Below, piece by piece: positions 1 through 6,882 of a stretch of 9,219 nt of DNA. The DNA comes from Planctomycetes bacterium UBA1146. Lineage in GTDB: Bacteria > Planctomycetota > UBA8108 > UBA1146. The position numbers and the translations under genes were made by a program. The DNA is taken from assembly GCA_002311345.1 (NCBI GenBank), contig DCAA01000047.1, forward strand, positions 237 through 9,455. The letters run 5' to 3'. The notes under the pieces are model-generated. The model was not told where the DNA came from. It saw nothing but the letters and a program-made list of their open reading frames with translations, and did no database searches. The number at the start of each line of letters is the position of its first letter. The stretch's first letter is position 1.

Positions 1-429
1 GGCGACCCGGATCTCGACGGAGACGGAATCGACAATGTCTGCGATATCGACCAGACTGCCGGTGACGATTGCAACTTGAACGGTGCTCTCGACAGTTGCG
101 ATATTGCCGCTGGTACCCCAGATGACGATGGCAATGGTATTCCCGATGAGTGTGAGGATATTGAATTCATCCGCGGTAATGCTAATGGCGACGGCAGCGT
201 TGATCTTGGAGACGGGATCACGATTCTCGGATACCTGTTCGCAAGCGGTGCGATCCCGTGCCTGAGTGCCGCTGATACCACAGACGATGGCCAGATCGAC
301 ATCACGGATGCGATCTTTATCTTCACTTACCAGTTTGTCAACGGAGCTCCTCCGCCAGCTCCGTTCCCGGACTGTGGTGTGGATCCAACGCCTGACAGTC
401 TCGACTGCGTGACGAGTAGTTGTCCCTGA
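1..429 (+). CDS. Secreted dockerin-type / calcium-repeat protein, C-terminal part (5' truncated)
   Basis: The reading frame is open from base 1 and ends at a TGA, so only the last 142 residues are visible and the catalytic or binding domain lies outside the window. It begins with aspartate-rich repeats of thrombospondin-3 type (DPDLDGDGIDN, then DCNLNGALDSCD and DDDGNGIPDECE). Two EF-hand-like dockerin loops follow, GNANGDGSVDLGDGITILGYLF and ADTTDDGQIDITDAIFIF, about 35 residues apart as in type I dockerins. The end is proline- and cysteine-rich (PFPDCGVDPTPDSLDC). This tail recurs at the C-terminus of many large secreted planctomycete proteins. It is thought to bind calcium and may mediate cell-surface anchoring or protein-protein contact, but the partner is unknown. 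An internal ATG at 76 is unlikely to be the real start because the repeat pattern continues upstream of it. I am confident of the tail type; the protein's overall function cannot be seen. Confidence 0.85.
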   Translation, partial: GDPDLDGDGIDNVCDIDQTAGDDCNLNGALDSCDIAAGTPDDDGNGIPDECEDIEFIRGNANGDGSVDLGDGITILGYLFASGAIPCLSAADTTDDGQIDITDAIFIFTYQFVNGAPPPAPFPDCGVDPTPDSLDCVTSSCP

Positions 430-465
430 TCGGATGGCTCGCTAGCCGATGAGAATCGACTGATT

Positions 466-507
466 CATTCCCGCACAGACCTCGGTCTGTGCGGGAATGC
501 TCTTTTT
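466..507 (+). terminator. Strong intrinsic terminator after the dockerin-type gene
   Basis: A perfect 16-base-pair inverted repeat (arms 466-481 and 484-499, core cccgcacagacc / ggtctgtgcggg) is followed at once by TCTTTTT (501-507). In practice the innermost pairs would open to give a loop of about 4 bases. It lies 37 bases after the stop codon of the first gene and before maf, so it should end transcription of the upstream gene and separate the two units. Confidence 0.9.
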
Positions 508-567
508 GCAGGATCTCGAGGGATTCTGATCGAAGGTGTAATCGGTGAGTCTGTTCCTGGAGCAGGG

Positions 568-1173
568 ATGGGGTTGCTCTCCTCTGGAGAACCTGTGACC
601 CTTTTTGCCATGAGTGAAACAGAAATCATCCTCGCCTCGGCATCGCCGAGACGCCTCCAGTATCTGCGATGGGCTCGTTATCAGGTGACGGTGGTCCCCG
701 TCCTCATCGACGAGACTCCAGCCGACGGAGAGACGGCTGCTGAACTGGTGACAAGGCTGGCTCGCGCGAAAGCCACCTCCATCTCCACTCCAGGTGTTCC
801 GGTGGTGGCGGGAGACACCGTTGTGTCGTGTCGAGATAAAATTCTGGGAAAGCCAGCGAATCCCCAGGTTGCCCGGGAGATGCTCGCCGCTCTCTCCGGG
901 GCCGATCACGAGGTCATCAGCGGCTGGTGTGTGCGTCATGGAGATGAGTTGCTCGAGGGTGTCGAGGTCAGCCAGGTGCGTTTTCGAGAGTTGAGTTCCG
1001 ATCAGATCGATCGTTACGTTGATTCTGGTGAACCGCTCGACAAGGCGGGAGCCTACGGGATTCAGGGGATCGGTAGGGAACTGGTCGAGGCTGTGAGGGG
1101 CTCCTGGAGCAACGTGGTGGGACTTCCCGTGGTTCCGGTTCTGGCCGCATTGAGAGATCTCATGGTCCGTTGA
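568..1173 (+). CDS. maf: Maf-family nucleotide pyrophosphatase (dTTP/UTP type)
   Basis: This is a Maf/HAM1-fold enzyme that hydrolyses nucleoside triphosphates, in this subgroup dTTP and UTP and modified forms, to the monophosphate and pyrophosphate. It is a cytoplasmic house-cleaning enzyme that has also been linked to septum formation. Counting from the ATG at 568, the family motifs appear in order: LASASPRR (22-29), the IDE segment after the first strand (47-49), AGDTVVS with the likely catalytic Asp83, ILGKP (92-96), LSGADHEVISG (109-119), SGEPLDKAGAYGIQG (153-167) and SWSNVVGLP (179-187). The AGAYGIQG segment fits the YhdE/dTTP type rather than the YceF/m7GTP type. The start is uncertain. 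ATG 568 has GGAG at 559-562, GTG 595 has GGAGA at 586-590, and ATG 610 gives 187 residues, which best fits the usual family length of about 190. The function is well supported. Confidence 0.93.
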   Translation: MGLLSSGEPVTLFAMSETEIILASASPRRLQYLRWARYQVTVVPVLIDETPADGETAAELVTRLARAKATSISTPGVPVVAGDTVVSCRDKILGKPANPQVAREMLAALSGADHEVISGWCVRHGDELLEGVEVSQVRFRELSSDQIDRYVDSGEPLDKAGAYGIQGIGRELVEAVRGSWSNVVGLPVVPVLAALRDLMVR

Positions 1174-1231
1174 GGGTTGGGCTTTGACTGAGTAAACTTC
1201 CTGCTTGTACCGCTTCGCAACGAACCTGCTC

Positions 1232-1237
1232 AGGAGG
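1232..1237 (+). promoter_or_regulatory. Ribosome binding site for the GTG start at 1246
   Basis: AGGAGG ends 8 bases before GTG 1246. This perfect Shine-Dalgarno sequence fixes the start of the cytochrome gene at a GTG, and the DUF2231-like HPFLLHFP motif follows within 25 residues. Confidence 0.8.
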
Positions 1238-1245
1238 ACTCTTTC

Positions 1246-3471
1246 GTGAGTTTCGATCCCACCGCCATTCCGGACCTGCTGGGCCGTTTCCATCCGTTTC
1301 TTCTGCACTTCCCCATCGGTCTGCTGCTGTGGGCTGGCATCGTCGAATTGGTCGAGGCGATCCGGCGCCAACCGATTCCCGCCAACGGTCCGGTTTCGCT
1401 TCCCATGGTGATTCCGGGTGCATGCTTCGCGATTCTGGCCGCAACCAGTGGTTGGCTGCTGGCCGATCAGGAAACTCCCAGTTCCGCTCTCGATTGGCAC
1501 AGGTGGCTAGGAGTCTCAACGGCGGTAATTGCGTTGGCGGCTGCGGGAGTGGGTCTGGCGATGGTGAAAGGTCGTTGGGTTCCCCGTAATGGCTATCGCG
1601 TGGCGCTGTTCCTGTGCGTGCCGGTTCTCGCATGGGGAGGTCACATCGGCGGGGAATTGAAGTGGGGGGACGGGTACATCGAGAAAGGGTTCGAGAAGGT
1701 CTTCTATTCTTCCGCCGGTTATTCCGACGAAGGGTCGAGCTCACAACTGGCACAGGCGAGTATTGATGCTCCCCAGGAAGAGCGGGGCCTCCGTCTCTAC
1801 CATGAGTTGGTTCGGGATACTCTCGATGAGAATTGCGTGAAATGTCACGGTCCCGACAAGACCAAGGGTGAACTCCGGCTCGACATTCCCGACGATCTGA
1901 AGGATCTGACGAGAGAAACTCTGATCATCATCCCCGGCGACCCTGACCAGAGCCTGCTGGTGGAGTTGATCGGGCTCCCGGATGACGATGAAGATCGCAT
2001 GCCTCCCCTGGAAGAGTCCGGTCTCAGCGAAGCCCAGCAGCGAGGGATCGCCGAATGGGTACGAGCGGGAGCTCCCTGGCCCGCGGAAGGTCCGAAGGGA
2101 CCGGTGGGACCGGTGGGAGTCGAGGGACCCCATCTCTTTCCCGACGAGCATGAAGTCGACAAGAAAGAGGACGATCCGGAATCACCCGGAGACATCTTCC
2201 GAGATCTTGTTCAACCGATCTTCGAGGCGAGTTGCTACAAATGTCACGGACCCGAGAAGCAAAAGAGCGGACTTCGCCTCGATCTGAGGGAAGCGGCGAT
2301 GGCAGATCGTGAGTTTGCGACCATCATCCCCGGCAATGCCGAGGAGAGTGAATTGATCATGCGGATTACACTCTCCGATTCCGATGAAGATCGAATGCCG
2401 CCGGAAGGAGAGCGACTCTCTGAGTCGGAGGTTGCCACGCTCAGGAGCTGGATCGATTCGGGAGCGCACTGGCCCGATCCCGAGATATCCCCACTTCCGG
2501 ACGAAACCGAACTGGAAGTTCAGCGTCCTACCCCACGAGGATTGGCGCCGGGGAAACTCCCCGATCTACCCAGAATTGTCGTCTCTGACGATTCGGTGCG
2601 CGCGAACATCAGTAAGGCCCTCGAAGTGCTCAGGGGGATGGGAGTTCGTGCTGCTCCCGTGTCGCAGATCGATGACGCTCACGAGGCGGTGTTCCGCTTG
2701 CTCCGCAAGAGCGCCACAGACGAGATGGTGGCGAGCCTGAAGGGACTGGAGCCGGTCCTGACCCGACTCGATCTGGCAGGGACTTCCGTGACCAGTGCTT
2801 CGATCAGGGGTTTGTGGCGCTTTGGAAAGTTGAGGGTCCTCAATCTCTCGGAAACGGTTATTGCGGATGACGACGTGGCGGTGCTGGCGAGTTTGACCGA
2901 TCTATCGGTGCTAAATCTGTTCGGTACTGCAGTGACCGACGATTGCCTCGCCCTGCTCGAGCGAATGCCGTCTCTGCGGAGGGTCTACCTGTGGAGGACT
3001 GCGGTGACCAACGAGGCTGCGAGGGACCTTGCCCGGGTGCGTCCTGATCTTCTGGTCGACAACGGCGTCGTCCCCGCTCCGACCCCCATCAAGGCTCCCG
3101 TCAAGGTCGAGACGAGTGGGATATGGCCCGGTCGTGAAGAGGAGTTGGCGGTCGATCACGTCCATGACGGATCGCTCGAGACCATCTGGTCAGGTCCCGA
3201 GGAAGCACGCACCGGGTGGGTTCAACTCACTCTCGAGAAGCCCCATCGTGTTGTCGGGGTACGCCTCGACGAGGGAGACTTTCCTCGTATTCAGAAGTTC
3301 ATCGTGGAAGTTCAGAAAGATGCTCAGTGGGTAGAACTGGCCAGCGGGACCACCATCGGTTCGAAGAAAAATGTCCTCTTCGACTCTCTCGAGGCGAGTG
3401 TCTTTCGTCTGAAGATCCTCGAATCGGTCGAGACCCCTGTGATTGCCGAGTTCGATCTTCTGACCGACTGA
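1246..3471 (+). CDS. Multidomain membrane protein: DUF2231-like TM domain, two planctomycete-type cytochrome c modules, LRR and discoidin-like domain
   Basis: Domains in order (741 residues): a membrane domain (about 12-135) with four hydrophobic segments near 16-38, 52-73, 86-108 and 118-132, starting with FHPFLLHFPIGLLL, the hallmark of DUF2231. A first heme module follows, with CVKCH (197-201) and a likely distal methionine in RMPP (Met252). A Gly-X-Y linker (282-296) leads to a second heme module, with CYKCH (330-334) and RMPP (Met384). Leucine-rich repeats (about 495-605) contain LDLAGTSVT, LNLSETVIA, LNLFGTAVT and YLWRTAVT. A C-terminal F5/8-type (discoidin-like) beta domain covers about 635-741. 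The two heme modules resemble each other (GDPDQSLL...EDRMPP and GNAEESEL...EDRMPP) and look like an internal duplication. The heme modules match the planctomycete-type cytochrome family (PSC1), which is known mainly from sequence. The protein is probably inner-membrane anchored with its large part in the periplasm, perhaps in electron transfer or carbohydrate binding. That role is inferred and the substrate is unknown. It lies 72 bases after maf. Confidence 0.88.
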   Translation: MSFDPTAIPDLLGRFHPFLLHFPIGLLLWAGIVELVEAIRRQPIPANGPVSLPMVIPGACFAILAATSGWLLADQETPSSALDWHRWLGVSTAVIALAAAGVGLAMVKGRWVPRNGYRVALFLCVPVLAWGGHIGGELKWGDGYIEKGFEKVFYSSAGYSDEGSSSQLAQASIDAPQEERGLRLYHELVRDTLDENCVKCHGPDKTKGELRLDIPDDLKDLTRETLIIIPGDPDQSLLVELIGLPDDDEDRMPPLEESGLSEAQQRGIAEWVRAGAPWPAEGPKGPVGPVGVEGPHLFPDEHEVDKKEDDPESPGDIFRDLVQPIFEASCYKCHGPEKQKSGLRLDLREAAMADREFATIIPGNAEESELIMRITLSDSDEDRMPPEGERLSESEVATLRSWIDSGAHWPDPEISPLPDETELEVQRPTPRGLAPGKLPDLPRIVVSDDSVRANISKALEVLRGMGVRAAPVSQIDDAHEAVFRLLRKSATDEMVASLKGLEPVLTRLDLAGTSVTSASIRGLWRFGKLRVLNLSETVIADDDVAVLASLTDLSVLNLFGTAVTDDCLALLERMPSLRRVYLWRTAVTNEAARDLARVRPDLLVDNGVVPAPTPIKAPVKVETSGIWPGREEELAVDHVHDGSLETIWSGPEEARTGWVQLTLEKPHRVVGVRLDEGDFPRIQKFIVEVQKDAQWVELASGTTIGSKKNVLFDSLEASVFRLKILESVETPVIAEFDLLTD
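2097..2118 (+). repeat. Short tandem repeat (9-mer) encoding a collagen-like Gly-X-Y run
   Basis: The 9-base unit GGGACCGGT occurs twice in tandem (2097-2105, 2106-2114) and is followed by a partial third copy, GGGA. It lies in frame in the linker between the two heme modules and, with flanking codons, encodes five Gly-X-Y triplets (GPKGPVGPVGVEGPH). Tandem copies that keep the frame could expand or contract without disrupting the gene. Confidence 0.75.
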
Positions 3472-3549
3472 TCTCCTCCTGGCAAGATCGGGCGTAGATT
3501 TTGATGTAACGGTTGGCTCGATCGGTGAGATATAGAAGACCTGGCCAGT

Positions 3550-4176
3550 CTAGACCGATCCGTCTCGCACGTTCTTTTCGGCTTCCTCGAAGATATTTTC
3601 CCAGGAGTCATCGAGCGCCTCCAGTAGAGAAGAAGTGCTCGACATTCCCGTTGCGACAACTGTTCTATCCGGGGGACGGCCACCGCGTCGTCTGGTTCTG
3701 ACATCGCGATCAATCTCGATCTTTCGTTCTTCTGTGAGTTCAAAGCGTCGGGCAATTTCCAGTTGGATTTCATCGAAAGAGGATATGGTCAAAAACGGCT
3801 CTGATTTCAACTGTTCTCTCAAGATGGTGATGGCGTGTGGCGGCGGAATATCAGGGACGGCTACGATGACCGTCGAGCCGATACGGGAGAGGGGGAGAGT
3901 TCCGAATTCCCATGCAAAGGAAGGATCAAGAGAGAGCAATAGATCCCCATCGATCTTGTACCGAGATATAGGAATCATGGGGAGCTGGTGATGGGTGCAC
4001 AGGCAGCGAGCCAGATCGGATTCGGTCAATGTAGTTTCGCGCAGGAGGGTCGCGATGATCCCTTCTCCTGTCTCCTCGGATTGAATCCGATTCGCTTCGA
4101 TGTCTGCAGGGAGCAGTAGGCCATCCGAGACGAGAATCTCACATGTGTCCCTGTAACGAAGGGTGCGCATTTTCAC
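3550..4176 (-). CDS. Stand-alone GspE/MshE N-terminal domain protein
   Basis: 208 residues. The first 65 resemble the two helical repeats of the MshEN part of type II secretion/type IV pilus ATPases (EILVSDGLLLPADIEANRI, then LLRETTLTESDLARCLCTHH). Residues 67-145 match the following alpha/beta GspE N-domain (DLLLSLDPSFAWEFGTLPL, STVIVAVPDIPPPHAITIL, TISSFDEIQLEIARRF). The ATPase domain with its Walker motifs is absent: the protein ends after a basic, proline-containing linker (160-171) and an acidic helix (about 184-203). In MshE-like ATPases this domain binds cyclic di-GMP and docks on the inner-membrane platform. Here the Arg/Gly positions of both binding repeats are replaced (Asp10/Cys12, Gly39/Thr48), so ligand binding is doubtful. 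It may act as an adaptor or regulator, which is inferred. It lies 121 bases downstream of uvrC on the same strand. The start is GTG 4176 or ATG 4170; a TAAGGAG sits just upstream of both. Confidence 0.75.
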   Translation of the reverse strand: MKMRTLRYRDTCEILVSDGLLLPADIEANRIQSEETGEGIIATLLRETTLTESDLARCLCTHHQLPMIPISRYKIDGDLLLSLDPSFAWEFGTLPLSRIGSTVIVAVPDIPPPHAITILREQLKSEPFLTISSFDEIQLEIARRFELTEERKIEIDRDVRTRRRGGRPPDRTVVATGMSSTSSLLEALDDSWENIFEEAEKNVRDGSV

Positions 4177-4180
4177 CTAT

Positions 4181-4187
4181 CTCCTTA
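4181..4187 (-). promoter_or_regulatory. Ribosome binding site for the GspE N-domain gene
   Basis: Read on the minus strand, TAAGGAG lies 4 bases before GTG 4176 and 10 bases before ATG 4170. The longer spacing to the ATG is the more usual one, so the protein may begin two residues later than annotated. Confidence 0.65.
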
Positions 4188-4297
4188 TTGATAAGAGTAA
4201 AATGCTAACCCGCATCTCGTCAAATCGGTCCGCCGGATGTGCCGAGAATTGACAGCATTCGCGGATATATGGCCGATGGCCGCACAGAACCAGCCTC

Positions 4298-6220
4298 TCA
4301 GGAACCCTGCTCGGGAGGATCCACTTGTTCGGTTTCATCATCGAAGGTCATCTCCAGCACCTCCTCCACCAGATCCGATTCATCAGGTGGGTTCAGGAAT
4401 GCGTGAAGAGATGTGGCTATCGTCGAGGTCAGTCCCTCGACTGCAGCGAGTTCTTCGAGCGAAGCATCCCGGACTGCCGACAGAGAGCCGAAACACCTCA
4501 TCAGGGCGCGGCGACGTCGCGGACCGATTCCGGGAATCTCCTCCAATCCGCTGACAAGTTGGCTGCGTTGTCTCAGTTCCCTGTGATAGGAGTTCGCAAA
4601 CCGGTGCGCCTCATCGCGGACCTTCTGCAACAATAGAGAGGCAGGATCGTCCTCGGGAAGGTCGATCGGTTGCGAGTTTCCGGGCAGATAGACCCGTTCG
4701 GTGGTGTGTTCCCCCGCTCTTACTCGATCCTTTGCGAGCCCACAGACGATGACATCCAACTGGTGTTTTTCCAGCACGGCTACTGCTCGTGAGAGTTGAC
4801 CCTTTCCTCCATCGACGACCACCAGGTCAGGGAGGGGGTCCCTCTGCTGCGAGGATCGGAATCGACGGTGCAGAACTTCTTCCATGCTGGCGAAATCGTC
4901 ACTGCCCAGAACGCTGCGGATTCTGTACCTGCGATAAAGTTCGGTGTCGGGTTCACCATCTTCGAAGAAGACCCGGCTTGCCACGGAGAGGGTCCCCTGG
5001 ATGTTGGAAATGTCATAGCACTCGATGGTTCGTATCGGCCCCCCAGCGCCTAACTGGGTTCCGAGGCGCGATGCGATCTGTTCGTTCAACTTCAGTTGAT
5101 GACCATCCGATTCAGAGCGAACCCTTGCGTTCTTGTGTGCCATTTCGAGAAGGCGCACTTTCGACCCTCTCCTGGGCACCTTCAGTTGCACTTTTCTTCG
5201 TGCTTTTGATCCGAGCCATTTCTCGATGAGCTCGTGCCCCTCTGGTTGTACGGGAACGAGGATCTCTACCGGAATGAACTTATCGCCGTGGTAATACTGA
5301 CCGAGGAATGCCGATAGCAATTGAGAAGCATCTTTCTGAGCTGATCGGCATGTGTGAGTGGCAGAAGAGATGACCCTTCCTTCCCGCACCAGCAATACGT
5401 GAATCGAGGCGATTTCATCAGAACGCTCGATACCGATCACATCACAGTCGCCCTGGGAGTGCTCCTGTACAATTTGATGTTCCAGGAGTTTCTCCACTGA
5501 CGAGATCTGATCTCTCAGACGTGCAGCGGTCTCGTATTCTCGATTTTCGCTGGCCTTTTGCATCTTGGTGTCGAGCAGTTCCAGCAGAGCGCGATCTCGA
5601 CCGCGCAACAATAGCAGCACTTCCTGCACCATTTTGCTGTAAGAAGTTTCATCGTCCAGTCCGACACAAGGAGCCGTACACCGTCCGATTTCGTATTCGA
5701 TGCAGGGCCGATGACGGCTCTCGAAAAATGCATTCGTACAGGTTCGGAGGGGAATGTACTTCTTGATCATGCGCAATAACTCGTAGACAGAGCGAGAAGA
5801 TGAATAAGGGCCGAAATATGTGTGTCCGTCATCCTTCCAGCGGCGAATCGGGTGCACTCTTGGCCATTTGTCTCCTGTTGTGACGCGCAAGGAAAGATAT
5901 GTCTTGTCATCCCGAAGTCGTAGGTTGTAGAGGGGTCGGTTCTTCTTGATCAGATTGTTCTCGAGAAGAAGCGCCTCCAGTTCATTTGCGCAGACGATGA
6001 AATCGATTTTATTTGTGTTGGCGACAATGCGTGAGAATAGAAACCGACCATCGCCCGCTCCCGGTTGGAAATAAGAACGAACTCGAGAGCGTAGGTTGAC
6101 CGCCTTGCCGATGTAAACTGTTCTCGACCGATCATCGGTGAAGATGTACACACCCGGTTCCACGGGCAGATCCGCGAGTTGTCTCCGAAGTGATTCAGGG
6201 AGTTCAGGCGAGACTGACAT
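4298..6220 (-). CDS. uvrC: Excinuclease ABC subunit C (UvrC)
   Basis: UvrC makes both the 3' and 5' incisions in nucleotide excision repair after UvrA and UvrB have loaded on the lesion. All domains are present in 640 residues. The N-terminal GIY-YIG nuclease (about 18-100) has PGVYIF, TVYIGKAVNLRSRV and NELEALLLENNLIK. A four-cysteine cluster (Cys161, 173, 181, 185) has the spacing reported for the iron-sulfur site of E. coli UvrC. The UVR motif that binds UvrB lies at about 216-250. The RNase H-like second nuclease carries the Asp-Asp-His triad at Asp403 (CYDIS), Asp470 (VVVDGGKGQL) and His539 (DEAHRF). Two helix-hairpin-helix motifs are near 560-608 (EIPGIGPRRRRALM). An acidic tail of about 30 residues after the HhH region makes it a little longer than the E. 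coli protein (about 610). The start overlaps the end of trmB by 17 bases and has only a weak AAGAAG upstream, so translation is probably coupled to trmB. Confidence 0.97.
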   Translation of the reverse strand: MSVSPELPESLRRQLADLPVEPGVYIFTDDRSRTVYIGKAVNLRSRVRSYFQPGAGDGRFLFSRIVANTNKIDFIVCANELEALLLENNLIKKNRPLYNLRLRDDKTYLSLRVTTGDKWPRVHPIRRWKDDGHTYFGPYSSSRSVYELLRMIKKYIPLRTCTNAFFESRHRPCIEYEIGRCTAPCVGLDDETSYSKMVQEVLLLLRGRDRALLELLDTKMQKASENREYETAARLRDQISSVEKLLEHQIVQEHSQGDCDVIGIERSDEIASIHVLLVREGRVISSATHTCRSAQKDASQLLSAFLGQYYHGDKFIPVEILVPVQPEGHELIEKWLGSKARRKVQLKVPRRGSKVRLLEMAHKNARVRSESDGHQLKLNEQIASRLGTQLGAGGPIRTIECYDISNIQGTLSVASRVFFEDGEPDTELYRRYRIRSVLGSDDFASMEEVLHRRFRSSQQRDPLPDLVVVDGGKGQLSRAVAVLEKHQLDVIVCGLAKDRVRAGEHTTERVYLPGNSQPIDLPEDDPASLLLQKVRDEAHRFANSYHRELRQRSQLVSGLEEIPGIGPRRRRALMRCFGSLSAVRDASLEELAAVEGLTSTIATSLHAFLNPPDESDLVEEVLEMTFDDETEQVDPPEQGS

Positions 6221-6872
6221 CTTCTTTTTTCTTCAGATAGAAGTAATAGATCGGTTTTCCTTCAGTTCGAAAACGATGTTCGAAGATCGTCTCGATATGG
6301 CTGTGCGGGTCGATGGGAGATTCGAGCCAGGATTGTCCATTTATCATGTTTTCGAGGGAGTCAATTTCGAGAAGGCACTGGTGAGCCTGTCGGGCATATT
6401 CAACATCATCTGTTCGAATCTCGAGAGGAGCAGCGGGGCGCAATTTCGAGGCGATCTGCGACAGGAAAGAGGTTTGAAGCAATCGACGGCGCGCGTGGCG
6501 ATCCTTCGGCCACGGATCCGGAAAAAGCAGGCAAACACCGGCGAGAGATTCGGCAAGAAAACATTCGTTGACGGCAATGGAAGCATCCGCATGGAGCAAC
6601 TTCAAGTTCTCCTTGCAAGCGAGTCTCTCCGCCTTGCGCAGCATCATTTCGAACTTCTTACGGGTTTGTTCGATTCCGATGTGGAGTTGATCGGGATGAT
6701 TCAAAGAACGCTCGAGAATATGAGTGTCCGTTCCAGTACCTACCTCGAGGAAGATGTCCTTCTCGTGACCCAGAATGCCGGGGCCCCCATCTGCAGCGAT
6801 CAGATCGTGAGCACGAACTTCTCGTGCGCTTTCCGATTCGGAGAGTCGCCGTTGACGGCTCAATCGTGTCAC
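6204..6872 (-). CDS. trmB: tRNA (guanine-N7-)-methyltransferase (TrmB)
   Basis: TrmB transfers a methyl group from S-adenosylmethionine to N7 of guanosine 46 in the tRNA variable loop. Its 222 residues show the Rossmann-fold methyltransferase order: motif I FLEVGTGTDTHILERS (41-56), GIE at the end of strand 2 (66-68), LLHADAS with Asp96, and the TrmB signature LLFPDPWPKDRHARRRLLQ (115-133). EIRTDD (151-156) and the C-terminal TIFEHRF (195-201), equivalent to the family TxxE motif, follow. The usual third glycine of motif I is replaced by Asp49; otherwise the key blocks look intact. The GTG start at 6872 is supported by a GGAGG five bases upstream. The gene is the first of a minus-strand unit with uvrC (17-base overlap) and lies divergent to the efflux lipoprotein gene. 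Confidence 0.94.
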   Translation of the reverse strand: MTRLSRQRRLSESESAREVRAHDLIAADGGPGILGHEKDIFLEVGTGTDTHILERSLNHPDQLHIGIEQTRKKFEMMLRKAERLACKENLKLLHADASIAVNECFLAESLAGVCLLFPDPWPKDRHARRRLLQTSFLSQIASKLRPAAPLEIRTDDVEYARQAHQCLLEIDSLENMINGQSWLESPIDPHSHIETIFEHRFRTEGKPIYYFYLKKKEDVSLA

Positions 6873-6877
6873 AAGAT

Positions 6878-6882
6878 CCTCC
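6878..6882 (-). promoter_or_regulatory. Ribosome binding site for the GTG start of trmB
   Basis: Read on the minus strand, GGAGG is followed by a 5-base spacer and GTG 6872. It fixes a non-ATG start for trmB; no suitable upstream ATG is in frame with a comparable site. Confidence 0.75.

Noticed and set aside
1183..1212. TTGACT in the spacer between maf and the cytochrome gene as a possible promoter
   Set aside because: No convincing -10 element follows at the proper distance, so I leave open whether the cytochrome gene has its own promoter.
442..1500. Long minus-strand open frame (352 codons) opposite maf and the start of the cytochrome gene
   Set aside because: It is antisense to two genes with clear family motifs, crosses the terminator, has no recognisable domain and has low-complexity, His/Arg/Gln-rich composition typical of a shadow frame.
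3520..3560. Inverted repeat GATCGGT...ACCGATC with small palindromes CTGGCCAG and GTCTAGAC between convergent genes
   Set aside because: The loop is about 27 bases, no T run follows and it runs into the end of the GspE N-domain gene; GATC/CGATC words are common throughout this window, so chance is likely.
4249..4254. TTGACA resembling a -35 promoter element on the plus strand downstream of uvrC
   Set aside because: No -10-like hexamer lies at 16-18 bases (TATATG is only 11 away), and no plus-strand gene follows.
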